Part shown: in pieces, positions 9,051 through 17,072 of the stretch
How positions within the stretch are numbered: position 1 is the stretch's first letter
How the letters are laid out: every line of letters starts with the position of its first letter
Source of the DNA: VBAS01 sp964508655
GTDB lineage: Bacteria > Bacteroidota > Bacteroidia > Chitinophagales > Chitinophagaceae
Direction of reading: 5' to 3'
NCBI GenBank assembly: GCA_964508655.1
Contig: CAZDUO010000005.1
Span: 1 to 64,000 of the forward strand
Length of the DNA stretch: 64,000 nucleotides
Notes under the pieces: model-generated
What the model was told of the DNA's origin: nothing
Databases searched by the model: none
What the model saw: only the letters and a program-made list of their open reading frames with translations
Position numbers and translations under genes: made by a program

Positions 9051-9059
9051 GCAAATATA

Positions 9060-9473
9060 TCATTTGAATTTACGATCCTTTTCTTCAATGGGCATATCAT
9101 TGATACTGGCAAACCGTTTCCGCATCAATCCATTTTCATCAAACTCCCACATTTCATTTCCATAGCTTCGGAACCATTGCCCGGCATGATCATGCCATTC
9201 ATATTCAAACCGGACAGCCATCCTGTTTTCACGAAATCCCCAAAGTTCCTTCTTTAATTTGTAATCAAGCTCTTTTTCCCATTTTCTCACCAGGAATTTC
9301 TTTACCTCATCTCGTCCGTTGATGAACTCAGTTCTGTTTCTCCATTCTGTGCCGATTGTATAGGCGAGGCAAACTTTCTCCGGATCTCTCGTGTTCCAGG
9401 CATCTTCAGCTAATTGTACCTTTTGTAACGCTGTCTCCATTGTGAATGGCGGAAGCGGATATTTCATTTCCAT
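9060..9473 (-). CDS. DUF1348 / NTF2-like nuclear transport factor 2 family protein
   Basis: A 137-residue protein matching DUF1348, a cone-shaped SnoaL/NTF2-like fold. The recognisable core is WNTRDPEKVCLAYT, then TEWRNRTEFINGRDEV and VRFEYEWHD with W-F-R-S-Y-G-N-E-M-W-E-F. Members are small cytoplasmic proteins of unknown activity that often sit beside redox or AraC genes. It is ten bases upstream of the AraC gene on the same strand. Confidence 0.8.
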   Translation of the reverse strand: MEMKYPLPPFTMETALQKVQLAEDAWNTRDPEKVCLAYTIGTEWRNRTEFINGRDEVKKFLVRKWEKELDYKLKKELWGFRENRMAVRFEYEWHDHAGQWFRSYGNEMWEFDENGLMRKRFASINDMPIEEKDRKFK

Positions 9474-9526
9474 AAAATTTTATAGAGGAATGAGCAACAG
9501 GCGTGGCTCATTCCCCATTTACGGTA

Positions 9527-10072
9527 TCAGGCATTTACATTTTCCAGGGGCGCTGCAACCGGAAAATCAACAGGTATACCCGTTAGATTGTGCAGGTAAT
9601 TCATTGCAATTTTATCACTCACCTGCAAAATCACGTCTACAAGATTGCCATCATTGTAACCGGCAGCATAAAAGGAATCAAGATTAGCCGGGGACACCCT
9701 TCCTTTGTTTTCTGTTATGTCTTTTGCCAAAACAACCAGTGCATTCAGTTTGGAGTTGCTACTGTTGCCAGAACGGATGTTCAGTGTTTCTTCTTCGGAA
9801 AATCCATTCATTTTGCCAAGCACGGTATGTGCACTTTGACAATAGATGCACCCATTCACCTGGCTGACCACAAGGTTTACTGCTTCTTTTTCTTTGTTGC
9901 TCAAAGATGTTTTTGCGCTTTGATAGGCAAGGTACCTGGACAAACCGTTTTCAGAATAGGCTATCGTTGCATAAAGGTTAGGGACCATACCCAATACTTT
10001 TTGAAGGGCATCGAAATTTGCCTGGTTATTTGCTGAAACATTTTCTCTTCCCGGAACTGTGAATTTTTTCAT
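9527..10072 (-). CDS. AhpD-like / carboxymuconolactone decarboxylase family protein
   Basis: A 181-residue all-helical protein. The CMD-domain redox motif C75-x-x-C78-x-x-x-H82 is present (GCIYCQSAHT), as in AhpD-type alkylhydroperoxidases; length fits the uncharacterised peroxidase-related group. Such proteins reduce peroxides using the vicinal cysteines. It begins MKKFTVPGRENV and is followed on the same strand by the DUF1348 and AraC genes, suggesting a small stress-related unit. Whether it has peroxidase or isomerase activity cannot be decided from sequence. Confidence 0.82.
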   Translation of the reverse strand: MKKFTVPGRENVSANNQANFDALQKVLGMVPNLYATIAYSENGLSRYLAYQSAKTSLSNKEKEAVNLVVSQVNGCIYCQSAHTVLGKMNGFSEEETLNIRSGNSSNSKLNALVVLAKDITENKGRVSPANLDSFYAAGYNDGNLVDVILQVSDKIAMNYLHNLTGIPVDFPVAAPLENVNA

Positions 10073-10217
10073 TTTTTAAATTTTTTTTGTTTTAGTCATT
10101 ATTGACAATACAAAGATGAAATTCCGGGCTGCCGTTAACAATGGATATTGGTTGCAATGAGATGGACAAATTTCCCTGCTGAGGCTAATCAAGGCAGGTT
10201 CAGGATGAAATTATTGA

Positions 10218-10964
10218 TTAAAAATTTCTCCCATGCATCACCGGGTGCATCTCCGTTTTCATTTTTGAAGGAAGTACAAAACTCCAGTTTACCTGAAGCA
10301 AAACCAGGTTCAGTCGTTCTTTCATACTGTTTCTTACTACCGTGTTATAACCGACACCTGTTTCAATATGTCCAAAGCCTTTAACGGGAATACCCACACC
10401 GGTGTACAGCCAGTTTTCAGAAATAAAACTGTGACGGCGGCCGGACGTGATGGCATAGATTTCATTGTTCAGTTGCCAGTAAAGCTTTTTATTGAATTGC
10501 CTTACCATGCCTGCCTGGTACCGGGCTCTTGTGGAAAAATTACCGGGCGCATCCGGATAGCTGAACCACCTCTCTTCAAACCGCAGGCGGTTATTGAATC
10601 GTATTTTATTACCCGGCACAGAATACATGGCCTGCTGCACCAGCCGGTGTTCATTGCGCCAGTCATCCCGAAAAGGGTTGTTACGCTGAAAACCATAACC
10701 GGCTGCTATTATCCAACGCCTGTTCCATTTAAGGGAAACAAGAGCCTGCGAATAGATTTCAAGAAACCGGGGTTCATACTCCACATTTTTCACCGTATGA
10801 TGACCTTGCTTTGTTTTGGAAGCTGCCAGAAAATTCAAATCAAAGTTTTTTTGATGTGCCGTAAAAGAAACGGAAGGCGCCAGGCCGGGAAAATTCAGGT
10901 TTTGTGAATTGATTTTTCTGCTGGTAAAAAATCCAATAAACAGTAATATAAAAAGTTTTTTCAT
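10218..10964 (-). CDS. DUF2490 secreted/outer-membrane protein
   Basis: A 248-residue protein with a signal peptide (about residues 1-20, ending NSQ). The core FNNRLRFEERWF and ARYQAGMVRQ, with many aromatic alternating strands, fits DUF2490, a beta-barrel family of Bacteroidota without known function. It starts seven bases after the GH133 stop on the same strand, so it is the last gene of the alpha-glucan operon and may be an envelope component expressed with it. Confidence 0.72.
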   Translation of the reverse strand: MKKLFILLFIGFFTSRKINSQNLNFPGLAPSVSFTAHQKNFDLNFLAASKTKQGHHTVKNVEYEPRFLEIYSQALVSLKWNRRWIIAAGYGFQRNNPFRDDWRNEHRLVQQAMYSVPGNKIRFNNRLRFEERWFSYPDAPGNFSTRARYQAGMVRQFNKKLYWQLNNEIYAITSGRRHSFISENWLYTGVGIPVKGFGHIETGVGYNTVVRNSMKERLNLVLLQVNWSFVLPSKMKTEMHPVMHGRNF

Positions 10965-10971
10965 GCTGCCG

Positions 10972-12984
10972 CTATTCCACTTCTTCCACCCTTTTCGCTT
11001 TTATTGTTTGATACCTGCGTTCAACAAGTTCATACTCCTTCATCACCCGCAGCACTTCCGCCACGCCCCATGCCTGCGCCACGCAGCCCCGCGGATGATG
11101 CGGCGCATCGGCATCAAATATTTCCGATACCTGGCCGATACATGCTTCGCCAAGGTGATAACGGAAATTCTCAATTACTTTAAGTGCATCCGGCTTCCGC
11201 CCCGAACGTTCGGGGTCGCCATCCGACTTCATCAACGCATCCACATAAGCGCCCAGCAGCCAGCTCCACACGGTGCCTTCATGATAGGATGAATCCCGGT
11301 GCCACTGGTCGCCGCCATAGTGATGAACATAATGAACATCTTCCGCCGGCAAACTGCGCAGACCAACGGGTGTATAAAGTTTTTCTTCTATAATTTTCAA
11401 AACAAGTTTTGCTTTCTCGCCTTCAACAAGTGCAAAAGGCAAGCTGATGGCAAACAGCTGGTTGGGTCGCAGGGTTACATCCGGTTTTCCGTATTCGTCA
11501 ATTACGTCGTACAGATAATTGCCTTCGGCAAACCAGAAAAGTTTTTCAAAACTCACCCGGGCTTTTGCTGCGCTTACTTCCACCACATCTGCATCCTTCC
11601 TTTGTTTATTCAGGCGCAGCAGATGTGCAAAAATCTTCAGCACATTGTACCAGAGTGCCTGTATCTCCACCGGCTTGCCCATGCGTGGTGTCACTACCCA
11701 GGTGCCGATTCTTGCATCCATCCACGTTAATTGCTGTCCGGTTTCACCTGCATACAATAAACCATCTTCATCCACATGAATATTGTATCGTGTGCCCCTG
11801 AAATGCCAGTCAATAATTTCTTTCAGCACGGGAAGAATTTCGTTCAGTACAAATTTTTTATCTCCGCTCGCCTGTAAATATTTATATACGGCAATAAAAT
11901 ACCAGAGTGTGCCATCTACATTGTTGTACTCAGGCGGTTCTTTTTCCTGGAAACGGTTGGGCAGCATGCCCATGCTTACGCTTTGTGCGAAGGCGGAAAG
12001 AATTTTCTTTGCATCCTCAAAGCGGCCGGTGCTGAGTGTGAGTCCGGGCAGAGAAATCATTGTATCTCTGCCCCAGTCGGTGAACCAATGATAACCAGCT
12101 ATCACCGTTTTAAGGTCTTCATTTCTTTTAACAATAAACTGGTCGGCTGCAAGAATTAGTTGTTGCAATGTTTCATCTCCTGGCTGGTCTTTGAGTAAAG
12201 CTTTCCTTCTCTTTAATTCTTTTTTAAATAAATCCTTTGGATTTCTGTCTCCCGGATTTTCAGTTGAGATGATGATGTTGAGTTCATCGCCTTCTTTTAA
12301 CGGCACAGAGAATGTTCCGTGATTGAATAAGTCTTCGGTAAAATCCAGTCCCCGGTATTGCTCTACACCGTATTTAAAATTATTGAACCATCTGGGTGTA
12401 TGCCGGTATGTCGAACCGGGAACAGAGATATAAACATGATTTACTCCATCAGGTTGATTATGGAAAATCCCATTGTTAAAATCGGCATCCCAATGCATAC
12501 GGGGCGAGGCGTGACCCAGTTCATGATAACCCCTTGCAGCCATCAATGGCAATAACTCTAAAGTAAATGATGAATCAGCCCTCAGTACTTCGTATTTCAT
12601 AACCACTGTATTTTCGCCATGAATCATACAAATGGTTTTCTTTAACTGAATGCCACCGGCATTATAAGTCCATTCAGGAAAAAAATCTTTGGCAAACCTT
12701 TCTAAATGCCTGTTGCCATCGGGATGAAGCACATTACCATTATAAACATTACAGCTTAATTCAAATCTGCTTTCTCCGGTTATGATTGTTTCATCGAGTT
12801 TTGAAAGCATCACCATCCTGTCCGTTGGCGGATGGATGGCCGCCACCAACAAACCATGATAGCGTCTTGTATGCGCCCCGGTAATGGAGGAACCGCTCCA
12901 GCCGCCAAGACCGTTTGTTTCCAGGTATTCAAGTTCTGTAGCTTCTTTGAAATTCTGTAATTGGGATTTATCTTTTTTTAACAT
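10972..12984 (-). CDS. Glycogen debranching enzyme, amylo-alpha-1,6-glucosidase (GH133)
   Basis: A 670-residue cytoplasmic enzyme predicted to hydrolyse alpha-1,6 branch points of glycogen-type glucans. The N-terminal domain (about residues 12-225) opens with EYLETNGLGGWSGSSITGAH and RRYHGLL. The C-terminal six-hairpin catalytic domain (about 270-650) carries GYHWFTDWGRDTMISLPGL, the strongest GH133 signature, and later DGLLYAGETGQQLTWMDA. Near the C-terminus (about residues 590-595) a 16-bp palindrome is embedded in frame and encodes DPERSG, probably a lineage-specific insertion. Neighbours are other alpha-glucan enzymes. Confidence 0.92.
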   Translation of the reverse strand: MLKKDKSQLQNFKEATELEYLETNGLGGWSGSSITGAHTRRYHGLLVAAIHPPTDRMVMLSKLDETIITGESRFELSCNVYNGNVLHPDGNRHLERFAKDFFPEWTYNAGGIQLKKTICMIHGENTVVMKYEVLRADSSFTLELLPLMAARGYHELGHASPRMHWDADFNNGIFHNQPDGVNHVYISVPGSTYRHTPRWFNNFKYGVEQYRGLDFTEDLFNHGTFSVPLKEGDELNIIISTENPGDRNPKDLFKKELKRRKALLKDQPGDETLQQLILAADQFIVKRNEDLKTVIAGYHWFTDWGRDTMISLPGLTLSTGRFEDAKKILSAFAQSVSMGMLPNRFQEKEPPEYNNVDGTLWYFIAVYKYLQASGDKKFVLNEILPVLKEIIDWHFRGTRYNIHVDEDGLLYAGETGQQLTWMDARIGTWVVTPRMGKPVEIQALWYNVLKIFAHLLRLNKQRKDADVVEVSAAKARVSFEKLFWFAEGNYLYDVIDEYGKPDVTLRPNQLFAISLPFALVEGEKAKLVLKIIEEKLYTPVGLRSLPAEDVHYVHHYGGDQWHRDSSYHEGTVWSWLLGAYVDALMKSDGDPERSGRKPDALKVIENFRYHLGEACIGQVSEIFDADAPHHPRGCVAQAWGVAEVLRVMKEYELVERRYQTIKAKRVEEVE
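11200..11215. repeat. 16-bp perfect palindrome inside the GH133 gene
   Basis: CCCCGAACGTTCGGGG reads the same on both strands and lies in frame in the debranching enzyme gene, encoding the core of D-P-E-R-S-G-R. It has the same design as the other short GC-ended palindromes in this window, consistent with a mobile or dispersed palindromic repeat tolerated in a surface loop. Confidence 0.65.
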
Positions 12985-13000
12985 GATGTACTTTTTATTT

Positions 13001-13091
13001 CACGCAAAAGCGCAATCCCGAAAGCTTTCGGGACGCAAAGAAGCAAAGGCTATTTTGCGGCTTGTTTCTTGAACCCTGGCGTCTTTGCGTG
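13001..13091. repeat. 91-bp non-coding element with inverted ends and an internal 18-bp palindrome
   Basis: The left end CACGCAAAAGCGC and the right end GCGTCTTTGCGTG are inverted copies matching at 11 of 13 positions. Inside, 13016-13033 is the perfect palindrome TCCCGAAAGCTTTCGGGA. The element lies in the gap between the GH63-like gene and the GH133 gene on the minus strand. The ends resemble the CGCAAAGRCGCAAAG words common in intergenic repeats; no transposase is encoded. Confidence 0.5.
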
Positions 13092-13100
13092 AGGTCTTAT

Positions 13101-13142
13101 GCTGAATAGAATTACAGGACGTACAAGAGTGCGACGCAACGG
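13101..13142 (-). repeat. About 42-bp dispersed repeat, copy 1 (inverted relative to copy 2)
   Basis: On the minus strand this copy shares the core GTTGCGTCGCAC and the end AATTCTATTCA with the plus-strand interval 15890-15930, with similar spacing between. The two copies lie head-on, immediately outside both ends of the GH63-like gene. Confidence 0.55.
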
Positions 13143-13153
13143 AAGCCCAATAG

Positions 13154-15814
13154 TTATGTTTCAGCCGGCGCCATCATTTTCTTACTCATCTTTTCAAAAC
13201 TGCTCACCCGGTTTATCAGTTCCGCCACTACGCCAGTCCACCCCGTTTGATGCGAGGCACCCACTCCCCTTGCTGTATCTCCATGAAAATATTCATAGAA
13301 TAAAATCAAATCATTAAAGTGTTTATCATGACTGTACATTGAATAATCAGCATGAACAGGACGCTTGCCGGTTGCATCCTTCCGGAAAATATGTGCCAGC
13401 CGGGTGGCCAAATCATTGCTTACTTCTTTCAGGCAAACAAAATTGCCGGAGCCGGTGGGCAGTTCCACCATGCAATTGTCGTGATGGTATTCACCCAAGG
13501 TGTCCAGCGCCTGCACCAGCAGGTAATTCATCGGCATCCATACAGGGCCACGCCAGTTGCTGTTGCCGCCGAAGAGGCCACTGGTACCTTCTGCCGGCTG
13601 GTAATCCAGGCCGAAATTCTGCCCGTCAATATTCACATTGTAACCATCTTTATGAATTTTTGAAATGCTGCGTACACCCCCGGGAGATAAAAATTCATTT
13701 TCATCCAGCAGGGCTTTCATCAGCCGTTCGAGTCTGGCTTTGGGCACCAGGGAAAGCAGAATATCATCATGCTCCTTCAGCTCTTCAATTACGAGGTACT
13801 GGCCATTATCTTCCCGATAACGCTGAAACCATTTAAGGCGGCGATGAAACTCCGGTACTTTCTCCAGCAAATCTTTTTTCAGCACCAGCACGGCAAATAA
13901 AGTGGAAAGCCCTACCAGGCTGCGAACTTTCAAAGGAATAAATCTTCCGTCGGGCATGGCCAGCACATCGTAGAAAAATCCTTCTTCATCATCCCAGCTG
14001 CCGGTCCAGTTTTCGCCAATGCGATTGAGCGACTCGGCGATGTAAACAAAATGCTCAAAGAATTTTGTTGTCACATCTTCGTAAGCGGGATTGTGCTGCG
14101 CAATTTCCAGCGCCATCTCCAGCATATTCAGGCAATACATCGCCATCCAGCTGGTACCATCGGCCTGCTCCAGGCGGCCACCGCCGGGAATAGTATTGCT
14201 CCGGTCGAACACACCAATATTGTCAAGCCCGAGAAAACCGCCTTCAAACACATTATTGCCCTTGCTGTCTTTGCGGTTTACCCACCAGGTAAAGTTGATG
14301 AGCAGCTTCTGAAACACTCTTTCCAGAAATTCAATATCGCCTTTGCCGGTTTTTGCCTTATCTATTTTGTAAACCTGCAGGCAGCTCCATGCATGCACGG
14401 GCGGGTTCACATCGCCAAAGGCCCACTCGTATGCAGGCAGCTGACCATTGGGATGCATATACCACTCCCGCAAAAACAAAATGAGTTGCTGCTTGGCAAA
14501 TTGCGGGTCAATCATACTCAGCGGCACGCAATGGAAAGCCAGGTCCCATGCTGCATACCAGGGATACTCCCATTTGTCGGGCATGGAAATAATATCTTCA
14601 TTATTTAATGTATGCCATTGATGGTTGCGACCTCTCTTACGTTGTTCCGGCGGCGCAGGTTGTCCCTTATCGCCATTCAGCCATTGGGGAATATCAATAT
14701 TAAAATACTGTTTGCTCCACAGCATACCGGCAAAGGCCTGGCGCTGAATATTGCGCAGGTCTTTGTCTTTTGCTTCGGTGATAGCATTATAAAATTCATC
14801 TGTTTCTTTTATCCGCTGCTCAAACAAGCCGTCAAAATTTGCGGTAAAGGGGTCTTCTGTAATTTCTTTTTTACTCAACCGGAGTTTGATAGTTACAGAC
14901 GATTGCGCAGGAATATTGAATTCATAGAACGGGGCGAATTTGGTTCCCTCATTTTTGGTTGAGATAAAATCAAAATCATTATGGATGACTGCCGTATTAA
15001 ATGCGTCTTTCACAAACGGCGTGGCATTGGGTATGCCATAGAGTCTTTCGGTGTTGGTTTCATTTTCGGTAAACAGGGTCCGCACCGGGCGGTCGAAATA
15101 AAAATGGAATTCACCCAGCTCATAATGGATTGCTTTCACTTCGCCATAGCCGTTTGGAACCTTTTTCAGGTACATCAGCGGTTTTTCCTGCATCAATCCA
15201 AAGCTCCACAGGTTGCGAAACCACAAGGTTGGCAGTACAGCCACATAAGCCTCTTCATTTCCCCGGTTGTGTATGGTAACCCGAATCAGTAAATCTTCCG
15301 CATCATTTTTTGCATACTCGGTAAATACATCAAAGTATTTGTTGTCATTAAAAATACCGGTATCCAGCAGTTCATATTCTTTTTCAAAACGGCTGCGGCT
15401 GCGGTTGGTGTTCACCAAATCAGCATAGGGATATTCCGCCTGCGGGTATTTGTACAAATGTTTCATGTACGAATGCGTCGGCGTATTATCCAGGTAATAA
15501 TATAACTCTTTCACATCTTCACCATGATTGCCTTCGCTGCCAGTGAGGCCAAACATTCTTTCTTTCAGTATCGGATCCTTACCGTTCCATACGGTAACAG
15601 CAAAACAAATCCGCTGCATCTCATCACTGATGCCGGCAATACCATCCTCGCCCCAGCGGTACACTTTGCTCCGGGCATGGTCGTGCGGAAAATAATCCCA
15701 GGCATTGCCATATTCACTGTAGTCTTCCCGCACGGTTCCCCACTGGCGTTCGCTGAGGTAGGGGCCCCATTTTTTCCAGCGGGAATCTGTTAATCGTTTT
15801 TGTTCGGCATTCAT
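13154..15814 (-). CDS. MGH1-like / GH63-like glucosidase
   Basis: An 886-residue cytoplasmic protein without a signal peptide. It belongs to the large (alpha/alpha)6-barrel glucosidases related to GH63 and mannosylglycerate hydrolases, annotated in Bacteroidota simply as glucosidase. Supporting segments are the N-terminal ERQWGTVREDYSEYGNAWDY, the mid-protein YPWYAAWDLAFHCVPLSMID, the EWAFGDVNPPVHAW substrate-loop motif and the late GGNSNWRGPVWMPMNYLL. Likely role: release of glucose from alpha-glucosides or glycogen fragments alongside the neighbouring GH133 and GH57 enzymes. The exact linkage is not determinable. Inverted copies of one repeat flank the gene. Confidence 0.85.
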   Translation of the reverse strand: MNAEQKRLTDSRWKKWGPYLSERQWGTVREDYSEYGNAWDYFPHDHARSKVYRWGEDGIAGISDEMQRICFAVTVWNGKDPILKERMFGLTGSEGNHGEDVKELYYYLDNTPTHSYMKHLYKYPQAEYPYADLVNTNRSRSRFEKEYELLDTGIFNDNKYFDVFTEYAKNDAEDLLIRVTIHNRGNEEAYVAVLPTLWFRNLWSFGLMQEKPLMYLKKVPNGYGEVKAIHYELGEFHFYFDRPVRTLFTENETNTERLYGIPNATPFVKDAFNTAVIHNDFDFISTKNEGTKFAPFYEFNIPAQSSVTIKLRLSKKEITEDPFTANFDGLFEQRIKETDEFYNAITEAKDKDLRNIQRQAFAGMLWSKQYFNIDIPQWLNGDKGQPAPPEQRKRGRNHQWHTLNNEDIISMPDKWEYPWYAAWDLAFHCVPLSMIDPQFAKQQLILFLREWYMHPNGQLPAYEWAFGDVNPPVHAWSCLQVYKIDKAKTGKGDIEFLERVFQKLLINFTWWVNRKDSKGNNVFEGGFLGLDNIGVFDRSNTIPGGGRLEQADGTSWMAMYCLNMLEMALEIAQHNPAYEDVTTKFFEHFVYIAESLNRIGENWTGSWDDEEGFFYDVLAMPDGRFIPLKVRSLVGLSTLFAVLVLKKDLLEKVPEFHRRLKWFQRYREDNGQYLVIEELKEHDDILLSLVPKARLERLMKALLDENEFLSPGGVRSISKIHKDGYNVNIDGQNFGLDYQPAEGTSGLFGGNSNWRGPVWMPMNYLLVQALDTLGEYHHDNCMVELPTGSGNFVCLKEVSNDLATRLAHIFRKDATGKRPVHADYSMYSHDKHFNDLILFYEYFHGDTARGVGASHQTGWTGVVAELINRVSSFEKMSKKMMAPAET

Positions 15815-15889
15815 CGCTTTTATTTTTGTGTACTCCGGTTTTTAGGAAAGAAAAATTATGTTACCAACTTTAGTTTTTCATGGCATCGC

Positions 15890-15930
15890 CTGTTGCGTCG
15901 CACACTTCATCGTTCCGAATTCTATTCATC
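15890..15930 (+). repeat. About 42-bp dispersed repeat, copy 2
   Basis: Plus-strand copy of the element at 13101-13142, sharing GTTGCGTCGCAC and AATTCTATTCA. It lies 75 bases upstream of the GH63-like start codon and leads directly into the hairpin array. Confidence 0.55.
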
Positions 15931-15937
15931 AATTATT

Positions 15938-16095
15938 GAACCCCTGCGGGGTTCCAAAAAACATCATCCTATTATCTCCGGGTTAAAACCCGGAACTATT
16001 CATATTGCGCTCCTACGGGGCGCCAAAAAAACTTGCTTATTCATCATGCCCCGGGGTTCACCCGGGGCTACCCATATTCAGCCCCTGCGGGGCTG
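15938..16095. repeat. Array of five alternating GC-rich hairpins, about 70-bp period
   Basis: Five palindromes follow one another: 15938-15954 (GAACCCC-TGC-GGGGTTC), 15977-15994 (TCCGGGTT-AA-AACCCGGA), 16007-16023 (GCGCTCC-TAC-GGGGCGC), 16048-16068 (GCCCCGGG..CCCGGGGC) and 16079-16095 (CAGCCCC-TGC-GGGGCTG). The first, third and fifth are one type, the second and fourth another. The linkers are also similar, for example the shared CATATT before the third and fifth hairpins. This gives a tandem unit of about 70 bp repeated roughly 2.5 times. Confidence 0.7.
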
Positions 16096-16209
16096 AGAAG
16101 ACCCTTCAATATTCAAACTATTCTTAAATAAACATTGAGCCCAGAAACTTCGGGGGAATATTGAGTATTGAATATTTATAAAGAACTTTTTTGCCATAGG
16201 GCTCTAAGG

Positions 16210-16226
16210 CCCCTCCTTTGGAGGGG
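16210..16226. repeat. Palindrome CCCCTCC-TTT-GGAGGGG
   Basis: Seven-base arms around TTT, followed by GTTGGGGAGG. It lies 15 bases beyond the SDR stop on the minus strand, so it could double as a transcription barrier for that gene. It is of the same style as the CCCCCTAAAGGGGG elements elsewhere in the window. Confidence 0.55.
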
Positions 16227-16240
16227 TTGGGGAGGTCTCT

Positions 16241-17050
16241 CTATCCATTATCTTCAAACCCCGGGTACAAGGTCATCCCGCCATCCACAAACAAAGTAGT
16301 TCCATTCACATAATCGGCATCATCACTTGCGAGCCACACAGCGGCTTTGCCGATATCTTCCACCTGCCCCACCCTTTTTTGAGGGATTAATTTTAATAAC
16401 TGCTGTAAATGCTCGGCCGTATCCCACGCATCATGATTGATGGGTGTGGCAATGGCGCCGGGTGCAATGGAATTGATACGGATTTTTTTTGGTGCAAATT
16501 CCTGTGCAATGGTTTTCATCATCAGCATTACGCCGCCTTTGCTGGCAGCATAGTTGGCATGCCCGGCCCAGGGAATTACTTCATGCACACTGCTCATGCA
16601 AATAATTTTACCTGCACTTTTCGATTTGCCGTTCAGGCCTCTTCTCAAAAATTCCCTGATGGCTTCCCTGGCACAAAGAAACTGGCCGGTCAGGTTTACA
16701 CTTATTACAAAATTCCACTGCGCCAGGGTCATTTCTGTAAACGGCGCATCTTTTTGCAAGCCTGCATTGTTGATTAATATATCCACTGTGCCAAACTGCT
16801 TTATCACATCGGCAAACATCTGCTTCACTTCATCTTCTTTGCTCACATCACATTTGTAGGCAATAGCCATGCTGCCATTACTTTTGATGTCATTCACCAC
16901 TGCCTCGGCCATAGCTTTAGCATCGGGCACAGGATAATTTACCACCACAGTAGCCCCGGCTTTGGCCATCTCTCTTGCACAGCCTGCACCGATACCGCTG
17001 CTGGCGCCTGTTACTATAGCCACCTGGCCTTCGAGTTTTCTTTTTTCCAT
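16241..17050 (-). CDS. SDR-family oxidoreductase, glucose 1-dehydrogenase-like
   Basis: A 269-residue classical short-chain dehydrogenase. The cofactor motif TGASSGIG is at about residues 14-21, the NNAG strand follows LINNAG, the catalytic Ser lies in ICMSSVHE, and the Y-x-x-x-K pair is in NYAASKGG. The C-terminal DYVNGTTLFVDGGM is typical. The sequence resembles NAD(P)-dependent glucose 1-dehydrogenases, and the context of amylase and debranching genes makes glucose oxidation plausible, but SDR substrate calls from sequence are weak. Confidence 0.82.
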   Translation of the reverse strand: MEKRKLEGQVAIVTGASSGIGAGCAREMAKAGATVVVNYPVPDAKAMAEAVVNDIKSNGSMAIAYKCDVSKEDEVKQMFADVIKQFGTVDILINNAGLQKDAPFTEMTLAQWNFVISVNLTGQFLCAREAIREFLRRGLNGKSKSAGKIICMSSVHEVIPWAGHANYAASKGGVMLMMKTIAQEFAPKKIRINSIAPGAIATPINHDAWDTAEHLQQLLKLIPQKRVGQVEDIGKAAVWLASDDADYVNGTTLFVDGGMTLYPGFEDNG

Positions 17051-17072
17051 AAAAAATTTTTATTGGTTTGAT

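Larger units (their letters stand above)
15815..16240. other. Gene-free interval filled with repeats
   Basis: This 426-base gap between the GH63-like start and the SDR stop (both minus strand) holds copy 2 of the dispersed repeat (15890-15930), a five-hairpin array (15938-16095) and a GC-rich palindrome (16210-16226). The remaining AT-rich stretch at about 16100-16200 contains related words (CAATATTCAAACTATTC and GAATATTGAGTATTGAAT) in inverted order. I see no convincing gene; open frames here are by-products of the repeats. Confidence 0.8.

Noticed and set aside
15938..16095. Hairpin array as a CRISPR array
   Set aside because: The units alternate between two types, the linkers are similar rather than unique, and no cas gene is near.
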